DNA from: Campanula takesimana
Taxonomy: Eukaryota; Streptophyta; Magnoliopsida; Asterales; Campanulaceae
DNA: 64,000 bases
Direction: 5' to 3'
NCBI GenBank assembly: GCA_026119855.1
Contig: JAOWBW010000281.1
Location: forward strand, 1,240,001-1,304,000
Position 1 is the stretch's first letter, and each line of letters opens with the position of its first letter. Shown piece after piece: positions 10,795 to 22,541 of this stretch. The notes under the pieces were generated by a model. It was not told where the DNA came from. It saw only the letters and a program-made list of their open reading frames with translations, and did no database searches. The translations under genes and the position numbers were made by a program.

Positions 10795-13474
10795 TGTAAC
10801 ACCCATCCTATTTCCTGTTAAATATTTGACATACTTGTTAAATACTTGAACTTGCATATTATGTGTTAGTTTTACTTGGGTTAAAGTTTTAACTGCTTTA
10901 AATAGTTAAGGTGGTTAAATGTCTAGTTTTGACTTTTGGGTCATTTGTGAAAGTTGGACTTCAGGGGTCTTTTTGTTAAAAGTGAAACTTGAGGGGCCTA
11001 AGTGCAATTCTTTGAAAGTTTAAGTTTATCATCTTGGTTGGGTTTGTCTGAGGAAGACATTTCTCCCCAATTCATTACGTACACTCCCTCTGTTCTGAAA
11101 AGCTAGGGTAAAAGTTTTCCCTATTCCCGACTCCTCGAGTTTAATTATCCCTCCGTTCTTGATTCCGATCCCGGATTAATATTCGTGGCGTTGAATAGAG
11201 CGTTCCAGGCCGAACAGAAATAAGTTTTGGTCAACTTGAATTTTGACTAGGTAAGTTATTAGCTCCCCCTTACTTGTAATAACATGCATAAATGTTATTC
11301 TCGATACTTGTGATTGTTAATTTTGTGTTTGGGGTGATTTTTGTGGTACTTGTAATTGTGGGACAAAGGGAGAAAAAAAATCTACTGTGAAAGGGAATAA
11401 CTAGAAATGAAAGTAATAGTTTTGGAACTTGTATGCACTCCTTGGTATTGTTAATTGTTAGTGAAAAGTTACTCCTAAGCTTGGGACGGAGAATTGTTAA
11501 GTTTGAACTCAGGGGAAATTTATCAAATTGTGCTGAGCACGGTCGTGCGCCTTTAATTGGCACGGTCGTGCCAAATATTGCCTTTAGGCAAAAATCTCTC
11601 GGCAGTGTTAGCACGGTCGTGCGCCTTTTATGGGCACGGTCGTGCCAAAAATGAATTTTGGGTGAAAATCCCTCGGCAGATTTAGCACGGTCGTGCGCCT
11701 TTTATGGGCACGGTCGTGCCGAAAAGGAATTTTGTGTGAAAACCTCTCGGCTTTGATAGCACGGTCGTGCCACTTTTGCACGCACGGTCGTGCCAAGTGG
11801 GAATTCTGATTTTCCTTCTTGAATTGTTTCCTTCATAACTTTCTATAGGAAAGTCGGAATCAAGATCCGAAAGAAGCTGAATAACCTAGACTTATAGGGC
11901 TATTCAAAGACTAAAATAATGAGGTTTTAAAGTGATTGTCTAGAGCACTTAGATAGGTGTTTTAGGACATTGAACATAAGTATAAGAGTAGTATCTCTTC
12001 TTTATGTCTTGAAAGTGCTATGAACAAGCACTAATGTGTTATACTTGTTGTGAATCCAATGATTGTACACCTTAGAGGCATTAGCATAAGGTCTTAGACT
12101 TGAACATCCTAAGAATAAGATTGGGATTTGGTAAGAGTAAATGTATAACTCTTATACATGTTTGAATGTCCAAAGATTGGAAGTTTTAACTTGAAGTATA
12201 AGACATTAAAAGCTTGTACGTGATTTGAACATCCAAAGAATTGGATTAAAACTTGAATATAAGATAATAAAATCTTGTACTTGACTTGACACCAATACAT
12301 ATGTATGGTAGTGAACTTGAAAGTGCTATAAACAAGCACTAACGTGTATGAGACATGTTCTTGTTGTGTATGTGCAAACATTGCATACATTTTTTGATAC
12401 AAGGTGACTTCTTGATTACTTGAAGCATGTTCCTTGTTGAGCTAGTCCACTACATTTGGATTAGTTCCTCTCCCGTTGTTCAAGTAAATATCTACTTGTA
12501 CTTTCTTGTGTGAGTCCAGCTGGTTCTCCTTGCTTGTTCGAAAATGTATAGGTTCACGCTTGTCGCGAGAGCTGGGGTTTAAGTGACAATCGGGTCCCTA
12601 TGTATTTCCGCCCGACCCCTTACTACCGGCCATAGTAAGGGCATAGCTTCCTTAGTTGGAGCAATAAGCCTGACTAAAGTGAATGCTAATTTTCCGTCCC
12701 GAACACCTCATTAATAATCATGAGTACTGATATTGAGAATGACACTGGTTACCGGGTCTTCTGATATACTGAATAATCAGTTCCTGTTATTGATCGTGAT
12801 GTCAAAGTAATACAAGCTTCGACAACAATGGTATTCTTGGGAGGAATAAGGAAGGAAGCAATATCCTTATAACTTGCTTGGTTAGCTTTATGTGCTACTG
12901 GATGAGTGGATTATCCTCTCATATACTTGTTACTTGATGATACTTAATATATGATTACTTGAGTATCTACTTGAATTGCATGATAGCATGTCATGTAGTT
13001 GCATCTAATAGCTTACTGAGATTTATCTCACCCTTTATTTGCTTCCCCCCCCCCAGGAAAAGAAGGATAGTGCGCAGTGAGGCTCGACATAGTTGGGAGC
13101 TTGCTTCGCAGGTCGTGATTATTTTGGGGCTTGTGTCCTTTTACACTTGGTGAGGACGATGTATTATGGGTTTTGTAACTCCTTATTTTGGGGTAGACAG
13201 TTCTTGTTGTCACTAGACATCTTGTATAGTACTCTTAATGCCAGCTTATGTGCTAGGCATGTTTCCGCTGTGTATGTATTAAGTTTGGTTTTGAATTTTC
13301 TTGTCTAGAACTCGTGTTGTGAGCTAGTATAGCTCCTTACTCTAGAGTATATATATCATGTCAGTTTGTTAAACAAATGTCATTAAGTTTCTTGTTAAGT
13401 TTCTTGTTTCCCGTTAGGCACTCCATCCAGGTTCGAGGTTCTATTAGGGGATCCCGGGACCTGGGGGCGTGTCA
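10795..13474 (+). repeat. 3' LTR of inner Gypsy
   Basis: This 2680-bp LTR is almost identical to 3531-6209. Visible differences are single-base indels near 11380, 12250 and 12391, substitutions near 11900, 12693 and 12713, and a C-run of 10 instead of 8 near 13045. Confidence 0.96.
11537..11794. repeat. eight GCACGGTCGTGC dyads in four pairs (3' LTR)
   Basis: This is the second copy of the array at 4274-4531, with the same eight dyads and spacing. Confidence 0.93.
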
Positions 13475-13479
13475 GTACT
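13475..13479. repeat. TSD GTACT, right copy
   Basis: This matches 3526-3530 exactly and marks where the outer Gypsy integrase resumes. Confidence 0.97.
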
Positions 13480-14325
13480 GAACTTCAACTCTGAACCCAA
13501 AGCCTTTTGAAATGCTTGCCAAAACCGAGATGTAAATCTGGGGTCACGATCAGACACAATACTCACCGGGACACCATGCAATCTCACAATCTCATTTATA
13601 TACAAAGTCGCAAGCCTCTCCATCGAGTAACTAATCTCAATAGGTAGAAAATGAGAAGACTTTGTCAATCTATCCACGATCACCCAAACTGAGTCAAACC
13701 TTCTTCGAGTGCGAGGTAATCCCGTCACGAAATCCATAGTAACATGTTCCCACTTCCATTCCGAAATCTCTAACGGTTGAAGTAACCCTGCAGGCCTTTG
13801 ATGTTCAGCTTTCACTTGTTGACATGTCAAACATTTAGATACATAATCCGCTATTTCTCTCTTCACATTATTCCACCAAAAGTGTTGCTTCAAATTCTGA
13901 TACATTTTTGTGCTCCCGGGATGAATAGTATATCTCAACTTGTGGCCCTCATCAAGAACTTGGCGTTTAATCCCAACCACGCAAGGCACACATAACCGAC
14001 CTCTGAAAGTTAACACTCCGTCGGAATTAAGAGAGAAATCCTCATATTTGCCATCTTCGATTTTATCCACGATTTTCACCAACTCTGGATCATCCTTCTG
14101 AGCTTCTTTTATTTGTTGAATCAAAACTGGTAATACTTGAATACTCGCAAAAATAGCCCCATGCTTTGACTCACAAGGATCCCAATCTCGAGCATCCTCT
14201 AACATCTTCCATTCACACACCATCAATGAAGCCATAAAAGATTTCCGGCTAATGGCATCGGCTACCACATTTTCTTTACCCGGGTGATACGAGATAGTAC
14301 AATCATAATCCTTCAATAGCTCCAT
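13480..14325 (-). pseudogene. outer Gypsy end of RNase H and integrase N-terminal half
   Basis: The minus strand reads [28 protein letters not shown] sequence (end of RNase H). The integrase zinc-binding segment follows ([17 protein letters not shown] through CLTCQQVK), then core sequence with [12 protein letters not shown] and [15 protein letters not shown]. The frame is cut at 13480 by the inner element and continues at 3525. The part present is open and closely resembles the inner element's integrase. Confidence 0.92.
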
Positions 14326-14341
14326 CCATCATCTTTGCCTG

Positions 14342-14716
14342 TTATTCAACTCTTTTTCGGGAGAAAAGGTACTTCAAACTTTGATGATCGGTAAATATCT
14401 CAAATTTGGCTCCGTACAGATAGTGTTTCCACTTGTGCAACGCAAAAACAACCGCAGCTAACTCCATGTCATGGGTAGGATAATTTTGCTCACTCGGAGT
14501 CAACTTTCTCGAAGCATACGCAATCACCCTTCCGTTTTGCATTAACACACACCCGAGGCCTTCTTTAGAAGCATCGCTATAAATTACCAAATCATCATTA
14601 CCATTAGGAAGCGCAAGGATAGGAGCTGTAGTCAACCTTTTCTTCAACTCTTCAAAGCTAGCTTGGCACTTGTCATCCCACAGATACGGTACATTCTTTC
14701 GAGTCAACTGAGTCAA
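14342..14716 (-). pseudogene. outer Gypsy RNase H fragment
   Basis: The minus strand encodes [32 protein letters not shown] and [14 protein letters not shown], the standard gypsy RNase H landmarks. It is separated from the RT fragment upstream and the integrase fragment downstream by frame changes near 14716 and 14330. Confidence 0.9.
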
Positions 14717-15578
14717 TGGAGTAGCAATTTTAGAAAACCCTCGATAAATCTTCTATAATACCCGGCTAGACCCAAGAAACTTCGAATCTCCGTAACTGAT
14801 TCAGGCCTCTTCCAATTCACAATAGCTTCAATCTTGGAAGGATCTACGGATATTCCTCTATTAGAAACCACGTGCCCCAGAAAAGACACTTCATCGAGCC
14901 AAAAAGCACACTTACTGAATTTCGCAAACAGTTGCTTCTCACGAAGAACAGATAGAACCATTCGCAAGTGTTGCTCGTGCTCCTCCTTAGACTTGGAATA
15001 CACAAGAATGTCGTCAATAAATACAACCACGAAGGTGTCAAGATAAGGCTTGAAAACCCGATTCATCATATCCATGAAAACAGCCGGAGCATTAGTCAAC
15101 CCGAAAGGCATAACAAGAAATTCGTATGACCATACCTACTACGGAAAGCAGTCTTAGAAATATCCTCAGAACGGATCTTTAACTGATGGTACCCACTCCT
15201 CAAGTCAAGCTTTGAAAAGACGACCGACCCTTGGAGTTGATCAAACAAGTCATCAATATGAGGTAGAGGATACTTATTCTTTACAGTTACCTGATTCAGC
15301 TTCCTGTAGTCGATGCATAATCTCAAAGACCCATCTTTCTTTTTGACAAACAATACAGGAGCTCCCCACGGTGATACACTAGGACGGATGAATCCCCGAT
15401 CAAGTAACTCTTGCAATTGCACCTTCAATTCTTTTAGTTCAGCTGGGGCCATTCTATAAGGTGCTTCAGATATAGGGGTAGTACCTGGAATCAAGTCAAT
15501 ACCAAACTCGATCTCTCTATCGGGAGGCATAGAATATTCAGAAGAAAACACATCAGGAAACTCTTTAACAACATTCAC
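14713..15578 (-). pseudogene. outer Gypsy reverse transcriptase, frameshifted
   Basis: 15578-15096 gives [30 protein letters not shown] and [14 protein letters not shown] frameshift near 15110 leads into 15111-14713, with [13 protein letters not shown], the catalytic [12 protein letters not shown] and [21 protein letters not shown]. The active-site FIDD is retained. The shift between the two blocks and another near 14740 would stop translation, so the gene is dead although the residues are conserved. Confidence 0.92.
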
Positions 15579-15583
15579 ATCTT

Positions 15584-16237
15584 CTACTTTAGGAGACTTT
15601 TAGTAGTATCCAAAACACAAGCCAAATACCCCTCACAACCACGGTGCAATAGCCTCCTAGCTTTCACATACGAAATAATACGAATTCCCTTACCCAAAGA
15701 AGTTGCCTCAAAAGTAAACACAGGCACACTAGGGATAGAAAACGTAACCACTTTCTTAAAACAATCAACAGAGGCATGATATTTACTTAACCAATCCATA
15801 CCCAAAATAACATCAAAGTCTTGCAATGGCAAAATAACTAGATCAGCAAGTAAAACATGCTCACTAATATGCACATCACAATCACGCAACACCTTGTCAG
15901 CTATCAAACAATCTCCCATAGGAGTCGACACTTCTAGCACATAAGGCAAAAACTCAAAGGAAGAATGCACTCGAGATGCAAAAGACACAGAAACATATGA
16001 ATGCGATGAGCCGGGGTCTATAAGTGCACGTGCCCTCAAACTGGACATAGAAATTATACCTCCAATTACGGTGGAAGCATCCGAAGCTTGTTGTTGATTG
16101 ATTGCAAACACACGACCTTGAACCTTTGGTTTTCCTGAGGCATCCCTTTTTTGACCCTGGGACGGTCCAACACTACTCCCCGATGGTTGACTCCCCAATC
16201 TCGGGCAATTTCTTTGAAAATGGTCCAAGTTGCCCAC
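15584..16237 (-). pseudogene. outer Gypsy aspartic protease region
   Basis: The minus strand encodes a Ser/Gly-rich linker, then [13 protein letters not shown] (the DPG active-site variant also found in the inner element). The protease core follows with [24 protein letters not shown], which continues toward RT. A stop separates it from the RT fragment at 15578. The zinc knuckle just upstream is split by a frame change near 16240. Confidence 0.9.
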
Positions 16238-16239
16238 AA

Positions 16240-17141
16240 TTCAAACACTTCCCTTGTTTCTTCCAACACCGCTCCTCACTGTGCCCTTCCCTCTGACAAT
16301 AATTACAAACCCTCTTACTTTGACCCCCGGAGAAATTACTTTGATTTCTCACACTCGGTTGCCCTTGTGGTTGTCCTCTAAATGGGGTTGAAGTCCCTTG
16401 TCACCCACGATTATCATTCCTTTGCGGTTTGTGGTCTACCTTGCCTTCCAGCACTTGTTAATTCCACCTTCCTCTTGTGTTCTTCAATATCGTGCTCCAC
16501 TTGATAAGCTCGATCAACTGCATCTGAAACTCTTGTAGCTTGTGGGACACCAATGATGTCCGGACACTGTCTTTAACCCTTTCACAAACCTTGTTGCCTT
16601 TCTCTCTTCTGTTGCAATTAAATGAGTAAAATACCTTGATAACTCTGTGAACTTGGCTGCATACTGAGCCACCGACATTGTATTCTGTTCCAAGCTAAGA
16701 AATTCCACTTCCTTCCGGTCTTGATCCACTCTTGGAATGAAATGTTCCTTGAACTTCCTCAGAAAATTTGCCCAAGTATATGGTACATGAGCTTCATCCC
16801 AACTAGCCTTCAATGTTCTCCACCAATACTCCGCAGCTCCATCAACTTGTAGGTAGCAACCTAACTCGATCTTCTTCAGTACATACTAAGACATCAAATA
16901 TCTTCTCCATGGATTCAATCCATCTCTCAACTTTGGTCACATCTGGTTCACCATCATAGCCGGTTGGTTTCATCTTCAAAAACTGTTCTAGACCATACTC
17001 GGAGGTGCATGCTCTCCTCCTTGCCTCTGATCATGGATGTTTTCATTGCAGCCTCAAACATCCCTTGAAACATAGCTCGAGCCTCTTCCTTACATTACTC
17101 TGGCCTGCAGTACCAGACTGTTCACCCTCATGTTCAGGCAT
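16240..17141 (-). pseudogene. outer Gypsy gag, frameshifted
   Basis: A likely start ATG is at 17141-17139 (MPEHEGEQ). Downstream are a WIESMEKIFDVL-type capsid segment, VPYTWANFLRKFKEHFIP, LSLEQNTMSVAQYAAKF and ATRFVKGLK. Zinc-knuckle remnants follow near 16250-16320. Several frame changes (near 16850, 16560 and 16240) break the gene. The start lies about 110 bp inside the 5' LTR, a normal leader length. Confidence 0.82.
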
Positions 17142-17236
17142 TCTTACTGAGAACCTGCATAAAACACTCAACGTTACTCCCTCCATACTCAACTACCTCC
17201 TAGGTCACTTAGTCATTCTAGACCATCTACAACCTA

Positions 17237-17248
17237 GCTCTGATACCA
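17237..17248 (-). other. primer-binding site of outer Gypsy, tRNA-iMet
   Basis: The minus strand reads TGGTATCAGAGC two bases after the end of the 5' LTR. This fixes both the element's orientation and its LTR boundary. Confidence 0.93.
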
Positions 17249-17250
17249 AC

Positions 17251-19364
17251 TATCGCGCCCCGACCCGTGGTCCTACTTGGCCCCACGTTCGAGACACGCA
17301 CGGAAGACGTCCCAACTACGTTTTAGGAAAAAATTTTCGAAATATACTTTCATAAAAAGTCTTATATAACCAAACAACATTTACTAAACGTGACTACAAG
17401 TCACAAAACAAACTCTCACAAACAAGTACTAAGCCACTTGGCTATAACTACTAACTTTTCTTACTTAATTACAAACACGAACATCTACTGAAAGAGATGA
17501 TACAAACCAAGTCATGGTTACACTACCCAAAAGGTATTACATTTACATAATGTATCCTTTACTTACACAACATTTCCCAAAATGTCTTACCCAAAGATCT
17601 CCTCGACGTCCTCCCTGTGTGTGTAACTATCCCCTGGGCTCCTTCTTATCTAAAAACAGTAAAAAATAAGGGTGAGAATAAATCTCAGTAAGTTACTAAA
17701 ATGCAACTACATTCCATGCTAATATGATAAACATAAAGGAACAATGTCACAAATGATTATATAGCACATAGCACATAATATGAGAGGCTCCCTATCGCCA
17801 ACCGTCCCATACCGGTTGGAAATAACGACCAACTCATCATGCAACACATAAAGCGGAAATGAACACTCATACATGGATACTGAGCCAAGGTTCTCAAACC
17901 AAACAATAGCCATCTGAGAGGCATCAACTGAGCAGCATCGAAGAGCTGAAACGGGTTCCGGAACCAAACAACAACAACACAACGGGGGGAAAATGACACA
18001 AAGTCATAACCCAAAGTGCCCAACCTTTGGCCTAAGGAAGGGGGTTAAAAATGGGAAACCAATGATAGGAGCCTTATAATGTACTTGGCTCGGAGACCAT
18101 TATAATCCCTATCACTGCCCAACACACACAAAAGTACCAGCTGGACTTTACACGCAAGCACCACATAGAAATACTTGCTTAAACAACAACCAGGGACAAT
18201 GATTCCAATGTAGGGAATCATGCCAAACACATCAAGAAGATGAACTACTCCAACACATTACAAAGTGTTCAACAATGCTCATTTAATCATTTACTAACAT
18301 TTCACAACACTTGTGTCACAAAGGAACCAATTCTACCACTTTAGTGATCCACAACAATCATCTAAGTACTTAGGACACTACCCAAAAATTAGACCAAGAT
18401 TGACCTCTAAATCCCTTGATTTGAAAACTCTCAACTTTTTCAGACAACTGGGCGGTCGCCCAAACAGGGCTGTGCGGCCGCCCAAAATGCTCTGTCCCAA
18501 GAACAAAAACCTTCAGATAGATGTGCGGCCGCACGCCCATTTTTGGGCGGCCGCCCACATCACCCGGCAGGCCTAAAAACTAAACCAACTTTCACTCCTT
18601 TGTTTCACAACCTAAAATCACCATACTTATCACTCTTAACATTTCAACTTACACAAAGGCATAAAACTTAGCCTAAGAACAATACTAACACCAACAATAA
18701 CCATTTCATACTACTCCCTTTGTCTCAAAATTACAAGTATAAATAAACATACCAAAACATTGTTTTAACACATATACAGCATATAAAGCATACTTATGAC
18801 CATTTTAACATTTAAAGGGGAATTAGTAACTTACCTATTTTCTGGAAAAGATGTCAAGAAAAATAATATTGATCGGTAGATATGATCTATTCCACCAACC
18901 TGAGCATTTATATATAATTAGATTTAAAATGGAGTAGTAAATTAAATAGGGAAAATCAACAAGAACCAAACTTACCTAGCTTCTTTCTTCTACAATGGAG
19001 GTCAATTTCTCTTAGAAAGCAATTAGGTGTGTAAGTGTGTGAAATGCCATGGAGAGGGGAGGGATGAAGAGATTAACATATAAAGATCTTCCCCAATTCT
19101 ACAATTAAATCACTCAAGTTTCATTTTAAGTAATTAAGCCCCTAAACTCACATGTTCAATAAAGCCCCATAATTTCCCACTAACAACTTAACTCCCCAAA
19201 TAAACTTTACTACTAACATTTTAACTAACTCAAATAATCCATTAAAATGTGCAAATTCATATAAGATGATGCAACACATAAAATGCACATATGATTTTAA
19301 ATTAAAATTATAAAAATATAAAATAAATATTAAAATAAATAAAACGGATTTTGGGGTCGTTACA
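17251..19364 (-). repeat. 5' LTR of outer Gypsy
   Basis: This 2114-bp LTR runs from TATCGCGCCCCG on the plus strand (TG has become TA) to GGGGTCGTTACA. A possible minus-strand TATA box (TATATAAATG) lies near 18907-18918. The block at about 18950-19140 differs strongly from the matching part of the other LTR (2280-2480). Confidence 0.92.
18450..18556. repeat. four-palindrome GC cassette in outer Gypsy 5' LTR
   Basis: This is the second copy of 1775-1881, with the same four palindromes, the CAGATAGATG phrase and the same spacing. Confidence 0.9.
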
Positions 19365-19448
19365 ACTAACACATCCCAATATTCCTTAAACTCCCCAAGC
19401 TCATACTCCCCACCATTATCAAACCTCAAGTTTTTCACCTTGAATCCC
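19365..19448 (-). pseudogene. Copia relic, piece 3: integrase core
   Basis: The minus strand encodes VKNLRFDNGGEYELGEFKEYW, the Copia integrase segment around the second catalytic Asp. It continues piece 2 (28113-28313) across the insertion of element A. It ends abruptly at the outer Gypsy LTR, and the rest of the Copia (second half of integrase, RT, RNase H, 3' LTR) is not found left of 573. Confidence 0.88.
19444..19448. repeat. imperfect TSD ATCCC/GTCCC, left copy
   Basis: ATCCC precedes element A and GTCCC follows it at 28108-28112. The single difference is a transition. Confidence 0.75.
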
Positions 19449-20718
19449 TGTAGACACCCCGCCTTGGACCTCTCACCCCGATTGCATACATAGTATTTTT
19501 ATTTAACTTCTTTTTGTTAATTTCTGTTATTTCTGTTAAGTTCCTAACTGATTCCGTTAGTTTTGGACTAAACTCATAACAGAATTAACTTTAGAGTCAT
19601 TTCTGTCATTCTGTCTTTTCCACCCGCGGGCGCTTCCGACACTGTTTGTGGGCTGCGCGCGCGTCTCGCCCCTAAAGCGGGACTCGCGCGCCTCCCATTA
19701 TGGCAGTAACGGATTGCACCTTATTTCCCTCCCTTTTCTTATTTACAACATCTCTTCTTGATCACAAAAGAGCATTTTTTTATCTCCACATTCATCCCCC
19801 TAGTTTTATAACCTCCAATCCCATTATTCTAGCCATTTCTTAAAAACAAAATATTTCTTTTTATTATTTTGATTTTCTTTTATTTATTTTATTTATTATT
19901 TTATTTATCTTATTTTCTATTGGTCAATTCCATCTCACATGGATTGATCATTTTCCCTCCAACCTTTCCCTCTCTTTTCTACCTATAAAAACCTCTCATT
20001 TCTACCTTAGAAGAGGACCTCAACTTTGATTCACAAACTACACTATACACAAATTCTCCCAACAAGAGTTCTTAACAACAAGACTCTACACAAATTGTTC
20101 TACAACAATTTTCCTACAACAACACCATTTTCAAGTCCAAGTTTGAAGTCTTCTTTCTTAAGGTACTTTATTCTTCTTCTATTATTTTACATGTCTTAGT
20201 AATGTATGCAATCCCCATCAATTGGGACATGACCAAATGACCACTTTACTACATTAAAGTTGGTTAAGGTTATCTCCCTACATTTTAATCTCTACTTTAA
20301 TTTACCATTCTTTTCTTAATATAATTGTTAGAATAGTTTGACATGTAATCTTTACCATTAAATAAATAAAACAATTCTCTTTTATTTTCCTTTGTAAATT
20401 TCCCCTTTCTTTCCATTGTAATTGTTAGCACTTCTTACATTAATAATTGAAGGACTTTTCTTTTTAGTATTAGAATACCAAAAGTAGCAAGACCCGCGTA
20501 AGCGGGGCGGAGTGGTTGTTTAAGTACTTCCCACTCCGTCACCTAACCCCCGAACCCCTCATCTCAAGAATCTTTGGTTTCGTAATCAATAAAAAAGGCT
20601 ATTCTCTTAGGTTTTCTCGCGTTCCTCTAAAACGTGGGTGGCGACTCTTAAAATCAAGTAGACATCCTAGGTTAATTCACCGCTCTAGCCAAGCCGTGGT
20701 TCCCCCGGGGTATCTACA
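19449..20718 (+). repeat. 5' LTR of element A
   Basis: This LTR runs from TGTAGACACCCCGCC to GGGGTATCTACA, 1270 bp. GC-rich GCGCGC motifs lie at about 19653-19694 and a TATA box at 19984. An open frame beginning near 20516 recurs in the other LTR and is not a gene. Confidence 0.93.
19984..19990 (+). promoter_or_regulatory. TATA box in element A 5' LTR
   Basis: TATAAAA, flanked by CTACC and ACCTCTC, lies mid-LTR; the same box is at 27375-27381 in the 3' LTR. It would place the transcript start near 20015-20020. Confidence 0.7.
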
Positions 20719-20719
20719 G

Positions 20720-20737
20720 TGGCGACTCTGCTGGGGA
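20720..20737 (+). other. primer-binding site of element A, tRNA-Arg type
   Basis: TGGCGACTCTGCTGGGGA starts one base after the LTR. This sequence is typical of the Tat/Ogre lineage. Confidence 0.9.
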
Positions 20738-20814
20738 CATAGAGGGTTAAACTTGCATTTTCTGCTTTTGGTGTTCTTATATCTGTTTTCTGGGCATTCT
20801 GGTAAAAGGGCAGG

Positions 20815-21087
20815 AAGCGCGCGCCTCCGGCCTTCTTGGCCTAAAGCGCGCGCGTCCGACCTTTATTACCAGAATCGTTCACCTTCCATCTTGTCCTTCA
20901 AATATCATATTTCTATGCTAACAAGTTTCTGCAGGGGGAAGTTACATAATTTGGGACCAGGGCAATCCCCTGAGTCCGCGGTTTCTTCTGACATTCTGAA
21001 AGGTACCCCATATGCGCGCGCCTCCCACATTCATGGCGCAATGCGCGCGCTTCCCACGTAACTGCCCTGAGTCGCGCGCTTCTGGGC
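20815..21087 (+). repeat. GCGCGC-rich repeated motifs in element A leader
   Basis: Five GCGCGC-cored motifs, each followed by TCC, TTCC or TTCTG, occur near 20817, 20846, 21014, 21043 and 21073. They lie just downstream of the primer site and are interspersed with CAGAA/TTCTG words. A similar pair sits in the U3 of the LTR at about 19653-19694. Confidence 0.75.
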
Positions 21088-21953
21088 CATTTTCCAGAAC
21101 AGAACAGTAAACAGAACAGTGAACAGAATGGGCAGTTTTGACAATGTGTGGGCACCGGGCATGCATACACCCCCTTTTACTTTTGTTTATTCATTTTTAT
21201 CGGTCACACGGGTGATTCGAAAGTTGTAAATTACATGCTTATTTTTTTTTATTTCCTTTGAAAAAAAATATTTTGTCACTTGTTAGACCTCACACTACGC
21301 CCACAATTCTTATCAACTACTCACTATCGAGTCGCACAAGTCCAACCCCAAACCCGTCGAGGCCCGTCCTAGGAAGTTTCAAGCTCCACTCGACCTTGAC
21401 TCTTCCGAAGCGGTAAACCTCAGCCCGTGGCGTAGTTCACGACTACATGCCGGGGGTGACCTTTAAGCCTCTCTTTAGCCGAGCACAAACCACACAATTC
21501 TAGTTAGGGTCTAACACTCCGTGACTCAAGTCGGTTTCCATGTGCCGAGATTTCCCTAAACTAATGTCTTCAAATCATACATGCCACTCGTTGTTATGGA
21601 CGAAATAAAAATCCGTCCCCAAGTGGTCATAATGGACGCAAATAAAAAATCCGTCCCCGTATGTATGCTTTACTACATTAATTTAGTTTAATTCCGACAC
21701 ATGTAGGATTCACAAGCGTGGTGGAATCCGATGAGTATATAGGATCGCGAGAAGGTCTATATACTAGTGTGATGATTCCACTATTTCCTAAAAACCCCAA
21801 AAAGGACCACGTCCTTCCGACTTTTGTAAATAAAAAAAGAGTCATTTTTCTTATGTGGTTGAGTCTTTTTCCTTTGTTTGTGGGTTAATTATTTTACTCA
21901 AAATGTGTTTGTGGAGCCAACCTAAGATCAACCGTGTACTCTCAATAGGTCCA

Positions 21954-22541
21954 ATGGCTTCCAATGGCAACAACAACAAGGGTGAGAACATCTCCGTGTC
22001 CAACGAAAGGCTCTTCAACATAATAAGAGCCTTGGGGGAACAAATGGATAGACTTGTCGAGGATGCCCGCCACAAGGATGATTTGTGGCAAGACCGTCTT
22101 GATCTCGAGAGGAAAATTCACAAGGAAGAAGTGTCCGAACTTAAGGCTCGTTTACAAGAGCTCACCGACAGCAAGGCAAAGGTCCACGGTAAAGCACGCC
22201 CAAGTGGCTCACCCCTCAAAAGTCACAAAGGTGCCACCAACGACCGTGTCTATACCCCTCTCAATGGCATGACCATCACCGAAGTCTACGAAGCTCTCAA
22301 AACCAAGGGACAAGTTTCTCCTCTCCAAGGGTACAAACAACCACAACCGTTACGTCGCAACCATGCCCACCACAAGTGGTGTGACTATCACCAATGCAGC
22401 GGTCATCTCACCGAGGATTGCTTCTCCCTCCGCGACATCATCCATGATTCGATTGACAATGGTGAGTTTACCGTGGTTGAAGAACAACAGTTAGAGAGTG
22501 AGAACATGCAAGAACTCATCAAGGAAGGGGCTCAGATTTGA
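21954..22541 (+). pseudogene. truncated gag of element A
   Basis: From ATG at 21954 (MASNGNNNKGEN) the frame encodes about 195 residues. A charged, heptad-like helix comes first (LFNIIRALGEQMDRLVEDAR through SELKARLQEL). Then come YTPLNGMTITEVYEALKTKG and a zinc-binding segment WCDYHQCSGHLTEDC, followed by SLRDIIHDSIDNGEF. The last two parts match the C-terminal end of Tat/Ogre gag. The central capsid domain normally between helix and YTPL segment is missing, so the frame looks like a fusion made by an internal deletion. A shortened protein might still be made, since the frame is open. An upstream in-frame ATG at 21855 is less likely as the start. Confidence 0.7.

Larger units (their letters stand above)
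3531..13474 (+). mobile_element. inner Ty3/gypsy chromovirus, intact and very young
   Basis: This is a complete 9944-bp element inserted in opposite orientation into the integrase of the outer Gypsy. The LTRs are 3531-6209 and 10795-13474, and the TSD is GTACT. A tRNA-iMet primer site is at 6213-6224 and a polypurine tract at 10782-10794. One uninterrupted gag-pol frame spans 6296-10759. By eye the LTRs differ by 3 substitutions and 4 short indels in about 2.68 kb. Everything needed in cis and trans for retrotransposition appears present. Confidence 0.97.
573..19364 (-). mobile_element. outer Ty3/gypsy chromovirus (Tekay/Del-like), defective
   Basis: This is a minus-strand LTR retrotransposon. 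Its 5' LTR is 17251-19364 and its 3' LTR 573-2695. A tRNA-iMet primer site lies at 17237-17248 and a purine-rich tract (minus strand) at about 2696-2716. Fragments of gag, protease, RT, RNase H, integrase and a C-terminal chromodomain follow in gypsy order. The frame is broken several times, and the inner chromovirus at 3531-13474 splits the integrase. No matching TSD is found: the left flank is hAT-like and the right flank is Copia integrase. Confidence 0.93.

Noticed and set aside
20516..21061. Open frame starting in the element A LTR (MFKYFPLRHLTPEP), repeated at 27906
   Set aside because: It lies mostly in the LTR, recurs in both LTRs and runs across the primer-binding site, so it is a chance frame in repeated DNA.
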